From positions 13,137 through 77,136 of the forward strand of contig CAZFZN010000036.1 in NCBI GenBank assembly GCA_964523105.1: a DNA stretch of 64,000 bases, given 5' to 3'. Shown here piece after piece: positions 59,878 to 64,000 of the stretch. The position numbers were made by a program, and so were the translations under genes. Origin of the DNA: V1-33 sp964523105. Lineage in GTDB: Bacteria; Verrucomicrobiota; Verrucomicrobiia; Verrucomicrobiales; V1-33. Below the pieces are notes generated by a model. The model saw only the letters and a list, made by a program, of their open reading frames with translations. It searched no databases and was not told the origin of the DNA. Within the stretch, counting starts at the first letter, position 1; each line of letters starts with the position of its first letter.

Positions 59878-61575
59878 TCAGTCCTGCCGCGCGCGGGCGA
59901 GCACGCGGCTGATGAAGGGGAAGAACTGCTTCTTGCGGCTGACGATGCCGGTCATTTCAAAAACATCAGGGCCGAGGGCGGGGAAGTCGATCTCATGCAC
60001 CACGGCGCGGCTGCCGGCGGTTAGGAGAACGCTGTAATGGCGGCGGATGTCCGTGACCATGAGGCAGGCGAAGTCGCAGTTCTTCGCGCGGCGGAGCGCA
60101 TCCAGGCCGGCGTGCAGTTCCGGCGTTCGCCGCGTCAGATCATCGAGGCCGAGTTCTTCGATTTGACTGATGCTGATATGCCAGCCGTGCTCGGTGTATT
60201 CCTTGCGGTCGGTGTTGAGAATGGTCTCCACGGGAGCGGCGCGCAGCAGCGACCCGGCGGCAAAAAACTCCCTCGCAAAGTCATCCACCACGATGCCCGC
60301 CTGGCCTGCGAGCCATGCCAGCATTTCCCGGTCGAGGCCGCTGGTGGTGGGTGAGGTGAGTTTGAGCGTGTCGCTCACGATGCCTGCGCACAGGCAGGTG
60401 GCGACAGGGGTGGACGGGCGCTTGCCATGGACCTGGAAGAGGTGGGCGACGATGGTGCTCGTGGAGCCGACCGGCTCGTTGATGAAGCGGATCGGTTCAC
60501 GCGAGACGAGTCCTCCGCCGAGACGGTGGTGGTCGATCACTTCCAGAATCTGGGCCTCCTGAGCGCCGGGCACCGCCTGGCTGAGTTCGTTGTGGTCCAC
60601 GAGCACGATGCGCTGCCGCGGAGGATCGAGCAAATCGCTCTTGGAAAAGACTCCCACCAGCCGGCCGGTCTCCTCGCGGATGACGGGGAAGAGCGGCTGC
60701 GCGGTGTGCTGGAGTTCGTGGCGCACGGCGGCGATCTGCATGCGCGCGCCGATACTGCGAAAGTCCTTTTCCACGGCCTCCGCGATGCGCCGGGAGCAGC
60801 GGATCAACTGCGTGGTGCTGGCGGTGTCGTGCGAACAGCGGATCACGGTGCACCCCTGTGCCCGGGCCTGATCCAGCAGTTCCGGGGAGAGTCCGGCGCC
60901 GCGTGTCAGGACGAGCGCGCGCACTTTGTCCGCGAGTGCCAGCCGGTGAATTTCCGGCCGGTCGCCGACCACGACCACGAGTTCGTCAGGCTGGTATTCA
61001 TGAAGACGGCTGTCCACGGTGGCTTCGCTGCTGGCGCTCACGGTGAGCACGAAGTCCTGTTCGGCATCGAGCCGGGCCCCGCAGTCGATGTGGCCTTCCA
61101 GGGTGCGGGCCATATTGGCCAGGGTGGTGCGCACGCGCCGCGCCTGGTCGTGGTCCTGCACATTGTGGACCAGCAGTTTGAGCAGGTCCTGGATGCTGGC
61201 GAGTCCGGTGATGCGCTCCTGATCGTCCACCACGGGAATGCAGCGGACGCCCGCGCGCTCCATGCGGTCGTAAACATCGAGGAAAGTCTCCTCCGCCTTG
61301 GCTTTCACGACATCGGCGCGGCAGATCATCCCGGCGGTGGGACGCAGATCCATCAGCAGCTGCGGCGGCTCCATGCCGGTGCGTTTCAGCACCCATTCGG
61401 TGCGCTGGTTCAGGCCGCCGCAGCACGCCGCCACGGCATCCGGATAGCGCGTCTGGCGCAACAGTTCGGCATAGCCGATGGCGCTGCAGACGGCGTCGGT
61501 GTCGGGATTGAGATGGCCGATGACATACACGGGGCGCTTTCCCGCCCCGGTGCTTTCGTGGTTCGCATGGATCAT
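59878..61575 (-). CDS. ppaC: manganese-dependent inorganic pyrophosphatase with CBS-DRTGG-CBS insert
   Basis: A 565-residue protein from the ATG at 61575. The DHH-family phosphoesterase core has VIGHLNPDTDAVCSAIGYAE, DHNELSQAV, EVIDHHRLGGGL and SDTLKLTSPTTSGLDREML with a C-terminal DHHA2 domain. Between the core motifs lie paired CBS domains (CRADVVKAKAEETFLDVYDR; LFPVIREETGRLVGVFSKSD) and a DRTGG domain (VVVGDRPEIHRLALADKVRA). Such nucleotide-regulated family II pyrophosphatases hydrolyse PPi and are controlled by adenine nucleotides. It is convergent with the WYL gene, 14 nt apart. Confidence 0.94.
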   Translation of the reverse strand: MIHANHESTGAGKRPVYVIGHLNPDTDAVCSAIGYAELLRQTRYPDAVAACCGGLNQRTEWVLKRTGMEPPQLLMDLRPTAGMICRADVVKAKAEETFLDVYDRMERAGVRCIPVVDDQERITGLASIQDLLKLLVHNVQDHDQARRVRTTLANMARTLEGHIDCGARLDAEQDFVLTVSASSEATVDSRLHEYQPDELVVVVGDRPEIHRLALADKVRALVLTRGAGLSPELLDQARAQGCTVIRCSHDTASTTQLIRCSRRIAEAVEKDFRSIGARMQIAAVRHELQHTAQPLFPVIREETGRLVGVFSKSDLLDPPRQRIVLVDHNELSQAVPGAQEAQILEVIDHHRLGGGLVSREPIRFINEPVGSTSTIVAHLFQVHGKRPSTPVATCLCAGIVSDTLKLTSPTTSGLDREMLAWLAGQAGIVVDDFAREFFAAGSLLRAAPVETILNTDRKEYTEHGWHISISQIEELGLDDLTRRTPELHAGLDALRRAKNCDFACLMVTDIRRHYSVLLTAGSRAVVHEIDFPALGPDVFEMTGIVSRKKQFFPFISRVLARARQD

Positions 61576-61644
61576 GGAGCGCGTTCCTTTGCACACTCTG
61601 TGCCGCCTGCCAGGCGGTTCTCGCCGGCTCCCGCTTCCATGAAA

Positions 61645-62199
61645 TCAGCGGGCGTATATGCCGGCCGGACTGGAAACCGCCGGTGGCCCGCCGCCGGGCC
61701 CGGCCGGAGGGAGCAGGATGGAAACCGGCACGCCGTTGACCTTGAGGGACGCGGCGGCCGCGGCGGACTCGATGACATCCTGACTGAACGGCGCCATCCC
61801 CGACGGGGCGCGGTTGTGCCGCTCCGCCGGGCCGAGACCGGTGAGTTCCACCTCGAAGGTCAGGCCGCCGGCTTTGACCACCGCGGTGGCGCGGCCGGCA
61901 CTGAATGAAACGGCCATCTCCGCGGGCAGCACCGGTGCCTTCTCAAATGGCGTCCCGGCAAAAATGTGAGGACCGAAATAAGCCCCGACGGCGGCGTCCG
62001 GCGAGAGGAAGCCCATGACCGCCGGCGGGGACGCGGGATCGGGCTGCCACAGCACCATGCCGGCGGGGGCGCTGCCGGCGGGAGTATGCACCACGCGCGC
62101 GACGTGGATCATGACGTTGGGCATCGCGAGGCCCTCTTGCGTGACGGCGACGAGATCCACGCCGCCCTCCCATGACATCCATGAAGTAATGTTGCTCAT
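61645..62199 (-). CDS. hypothetical protein, probably soluble
   Basis: A 184-residue protein starting MSNITSWMSWEGGVDLVAVT, with the blocks VLWQPDPASPPAVMGFLSPD, AAVGAYFGPHIFAGTPFEKA and a Gly/Pro-rich end. No signal peptide, membrane helix or catalytic motif that I recognise. It begins 46 nt after the stop of the following unknown membrane protein on the same strand, so they may be co-transcribed. Family unknown. Confidence 0.65.
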   Translation of the reverse strand: MSNITSWMSWEGGVDLVAVTQEGLAMPNVMIHVARVVHTPAGSAPAGMVLWQPDPASPPAVMGFLSPDAAVGAYFGPHIFAGTPFEKAPVLPAEMAVSFSAGRATAVVKAGGLTFEVELTGLGPAERHNRAPSGMAPFSQDVIESAAAAASLKVNGVPVSILLPPAGPGGGPPAVSSPAGIYAR

Positions 62200-62245
62200 G
62201 CGTGCTGCCTCCGCCGCGATCCTGACGAATCAAGCGGAGACTGCA

Positions 62246-62875
62246 TCATGGCTGTTCCGGAGGGAGCGGCGGCGGCACGGGCGGAGGTCCGCCGGCGGGC
62301 GGGGAAGCCGGCGGGGCCTGCGGAGAGCCCTGAGGCGGCAGCGGCGACCAGCGCGGCCGTTCGCCGCCGGACGGCGGGGGCGGATTGAAATCCGGCACGG
62401 ACTGGCGCTGCCGGCGTTTTGCAACGAGGCGCGGCACGACTTTCAGCGACGCGAGGCCGCACAGAATCATCAGGCCGTAGGGGAAGCGGTAATTCAGCGG
62501 CTTGGGCAGCTTCTGCTCCGGCACTCCGAGCAGGGCTGCGGCCACGGCGGGCGGCACCACCCCGCCATCCTCGCTCACTTTGTTGTACATGATGTATTCC
62601 CCGTTCCAGTTCCAGAGGTCGAGCCAGAAGATGCCGAAGTGGCTGTACTGGTATCCCACGGTGTCGAAATTCCGCTGCCGGATGGCGGCCATCATTTCCG
62701 GAGCCAGCCCGTCCGCGTCCTTCTTGATCGCCGCGAGTTCGGAATGCGTCGTGCCGGTGGTGATGAGGGTGAAACCTCTGCGCCTTGCCCGGGCTTCACC
62801 GGCGCTGCACAGGAGAAACACGGCTGCCAAAGCGAAGAAGGGCAGCAAAATGGGTCGGTGGAGCTGCATATGCAT
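62246..62875 (-). CDS. single-helix membrane protein with proline-rich tail
   Basis: A 209-residue protein. Leader or anchor (ILLPFFALAAVFLLCSAGEA), an extracytoplasmic part with several aromatics (YQYSHFGIFWLDLWNWNGEY), a second hydrophobic segment (FPYGLMILCGLASLKVVPRL) and about 60 residues of Pro/Gly-rich tail (PPPPSGGERP onward). An alternative ATG at 62869 makes little difference. Family not recognised. It is upstream of the 184-residue hypothetical gene. Confidence 0.68.
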   Translation of the reverse strand: MHMQLHRPILLPFFALAAVFLLCSAGEARARRRGFTLITTGTTHSELAAIKKDADGLAPEMMAAIRQRNFDTVGYQYSHFGIFWLDLWNWNGEYIMYNKVSEDGGVVPPAVAAALLGVPEQKLPKPLNYRFPYGLMILCGLASLKVVPRLVAKRRQRQSVPDFNPPPPSGGERPRWSPLPPQGSPQAPPASPPAGGPPPVPPPLPPEQP

Positions 62876-63373
62876 GTTCGGTCGCCGGGAAAGGTGACCA
62901 GGGCCGGCGATCTGCGCATATGATGCCCGCAGTGCACCGTTCCGGCAAGAAAATTATCCGCCAGTGCTGCCGCCGTCGCGCGGCACACTGTCCGGGGGGG
63001 GGCAGCCGGGGAAGTTTCGGAGGGGATGCGGTTTCCGGTGTGCTCATGTTATCCGGGAACCTGCTCCGGGAACTTGCTCCTCGGCCGCCGCCGTCTCAGC
63101 CGAACCCCCGCGCCGGCGCATGAAAACCCCGCGCCGTCCTCACACTTTCCCGGCCCGCGGTGAAATCCCCCCGCCGCGGCCGCGCCCCGGCCTGCCAATC
63201 GCCCTCAGGACCGGCGTCCGCGCCCTCACGCATGCGCGAGCGACTGCACGCCGCGCCCCCCGGACGCCCCCCGCGCCAAAACAAAACGCATCGGCCGCGC
63301 CCCGCGACCACCGCCGGGCTTGTTCCACCAAAAGGTGCAGTCGAAGCCTCGTCCCTCGCCTTCGCTGCGACCG
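62876..63373. other. intergenic region with G9 run and 13-bp repeats
   Basis: A 498-bp stretch without a credible gene. It holds a G9 run at 62994-63002 and two adjacent copies of a 13-bp unit CCGGGAACCTGCT / CCGGGAACTTGCT at 63053-63065 and 63066-63078. Short frames on either strand are Arg/Pro/Ala-rich noise. It is likely regulatory or decayed DNA. Confidence 0.5.
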
Positions 63374-63823
63374 TTATTGGTCGACCTTCCCTCGCAGTAG
63401 CCTCGGTGACTCCAAAGCGCGATCATAATCCTCTCGCCGGAAGAAAGGCCACACGGCCATGTCTCCATCAGACTTTACAGGACACAATCCGAACCTCCGC
63501 CCGGTGAGGTCGTCGGCGACCCGTCGCAAATAATCGACGACGCCTAAACGCTTGCGTGGCCACTCAAACTCGGCGTCCGAATGCAAAAACAATATGCACC
63601 GCTTGAAGTCCAGTCGCTGTCCGTCGGTCAACTGAAGCGGATGAGAACGGAAATCGTCGTAGCAGGGCCACACAGAATAAAAGACCTCGAATATGGCCCG
63701 GTCCTCGGAATCAGTGATGCCGCCGGGACAATCGAGATCGTCAAAGGCAAGATTGTCGATGCGCCCTGAAAGCAAATGCCGGAGGGCTTCAGCCAGCCGA
63801 TCTCGTTTGGGGCGATCAATCAT
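63374..63823 (-). CDS. hypothetical protein
   Basis: A 149-residue protein from the ATG at 63823 (MIDRPKRDRLAEALRHLLSG). It is acidic and helical, with IDNLAFDDLDCPGGITDSED, YSVWPCYDDFRSHPLQLTDG and DMAVWPFFRREDYDRALESP. No signal peptide or membrane segment. I do not recognise the family. The longer frame to 63976 would add an Arg-rich leader and is not used. It is the last gene before the group II intron end. Confidence 0.6.
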   Translation of the reverse strand: MIDRPKRDRLAEALRHLLSGRIDNLAFDDLDCPGGITDSEDRAIFEVFYSVWPCYDDFRSHPLQLTDGQRLDFKRCILFLHSDAEFEWPRKRLGVVDYLRRVADDLTGRRFGLCPVKSDGDMAVWPFFRREDYDRALESPRLLRGKVDQ

Positions 63824-63950
63824 GTGTCGGTCGAACGCCAGAACTGAGCGACAGCCGCCGACAGTGACGGTGGAGCGCTCGCGGCGCGTCCGAACGGTCG
63901 CCCAGCGACGAGCGGAAAAGCGGGGCGGCTGTTCGCTCCAGTGATCTGGT

Positions 63951-64000
63951 GTGTGCCCGGCATGGGCACAGTCCAAATGGGGTTCAAGTCCCCTGTATGA
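63951..64000 (+). mobile_element. probable 5' end of a group II intron (continues off the right edge)
   Basis: The last 50 bases begin GTGTGCCCGGCATGGGCAC, matching the usual bacterial group II intron 5' boundary (GUGYG). They fold into a GTGCCC/GGGCAC hairpin with loop GGCAT, followed by a GGGG/CCCC hairpin with loop TTCAAGT (63979-63993), as in domain I. The intron body and any reverse transcriptase lie beyond the window, so this cannot be confirmed here. The 5' flank is not within a recognisable gene. Confidence 0.5.

Noticed and set aside
60427..61908. Plus-strand frame of 493 codons over the pyrophosphatase gene
   Set aside because: Antisense to ppaC, whose DHH and CBS motifs are unmistakable.
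63960..64000. T-arm-like GGGGTTCAAGTCCCC suggesting a tRNA or tmRNA end
   Set aside because: No acceptor, D or anticodon arm precedes it; the GTGTG start and preceding hairpin fit a group II intron better.

Overview
The window looks like chromosomal DNA of a member of the Verrucomicrobiota. It is GC-rich (roughly 65% by eye). It is dense in families typical of the Planctomycetes-Verrucomicrobia group: a DUF1587/1592/1588/1585 heme-domain protein, a DUF1552 protein, a PSCyt1-DUF1549-DUF1553 protein, a DUF1501 protein, GH75-like and NPYAPP-type proteins. There are two tRNA genes (Ser-GGA, Pro-CGG), no rRNA, no CRISPR array and no recognisable transposase. The assignment rests on gene content only.

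Layout. 0-7 kb: an RGG/RGP-rich protein cut by the left edge, then a compact minus-strand unit (cytochrome-domain protein, VapB-like antitoxin, VapC toxin, DUF1552 protein, ankyrin protein). 7-23 kb: housekeeping and secreted genes, namely a TMEM14-like membrane protein, a GH75-like hydrolase coupled to a LpxL-like acyltransferase, zwf, a PDZ protein, a zinc-ribbon membrane protein, uxuA, a NYN protein, a lectin-like secreted protein, a DUF1501 protein, and a large TPR protein coupled to a YjbQ protein. 23-33 kb: a hybrid sensor kinase, small proteins, a phosphocholine-type phospholipase C divergent from a giant cytochrome-domain protein, then the tail of a lost DUF4132-type gene. 33.7-39 kb: an RDD / SpoIIM / DUF4129-DUF4350 fusion / MoxR operon. 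39-45 kb: NlpC/P60, YceI, membrane proteins, a polyprenol-kinase-like protein, a GNAT protein and both tRNAs.

44.9-46.1 kb is a decayed stretch holding the 3' ends of a TIM-barrel sugar isomerase and an AHSA1 protein. 46-56 kb has small membrane proteins, a sigma-54 activator followed by an OsmC protein with a candidate -24 element, a Kef-type antiporter, a lipoprotein alpha/beta hydrolase and Dps. 56.5-57.8 kb is a less GC-rich pair of unknown secreted or anchored proteins. The second starts at a GTGA overlap but carries an in-frame TGA inside its membrane anchor. 58-59.9 kb has a vWA protein divergent from a BrxR/CapW-like WYL regulator, with heptanucleotide repeats between. 60-64 kb has a CBS/DRTGG manganese pyrophosphatase, hypothetical proteins and, at the extreme right edge, what looks like the 5' end of a group II intron.

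No complete new defence or metabolic system is demonstrable. The best leads are the toxin-antitoxin pair inside the cytochrome/DUF1552/ankyrin operon, the TGA-interrupted gene pair, the WYL/vWA locus, the sigma-54/OsmC circuit and the intron at the right edge.
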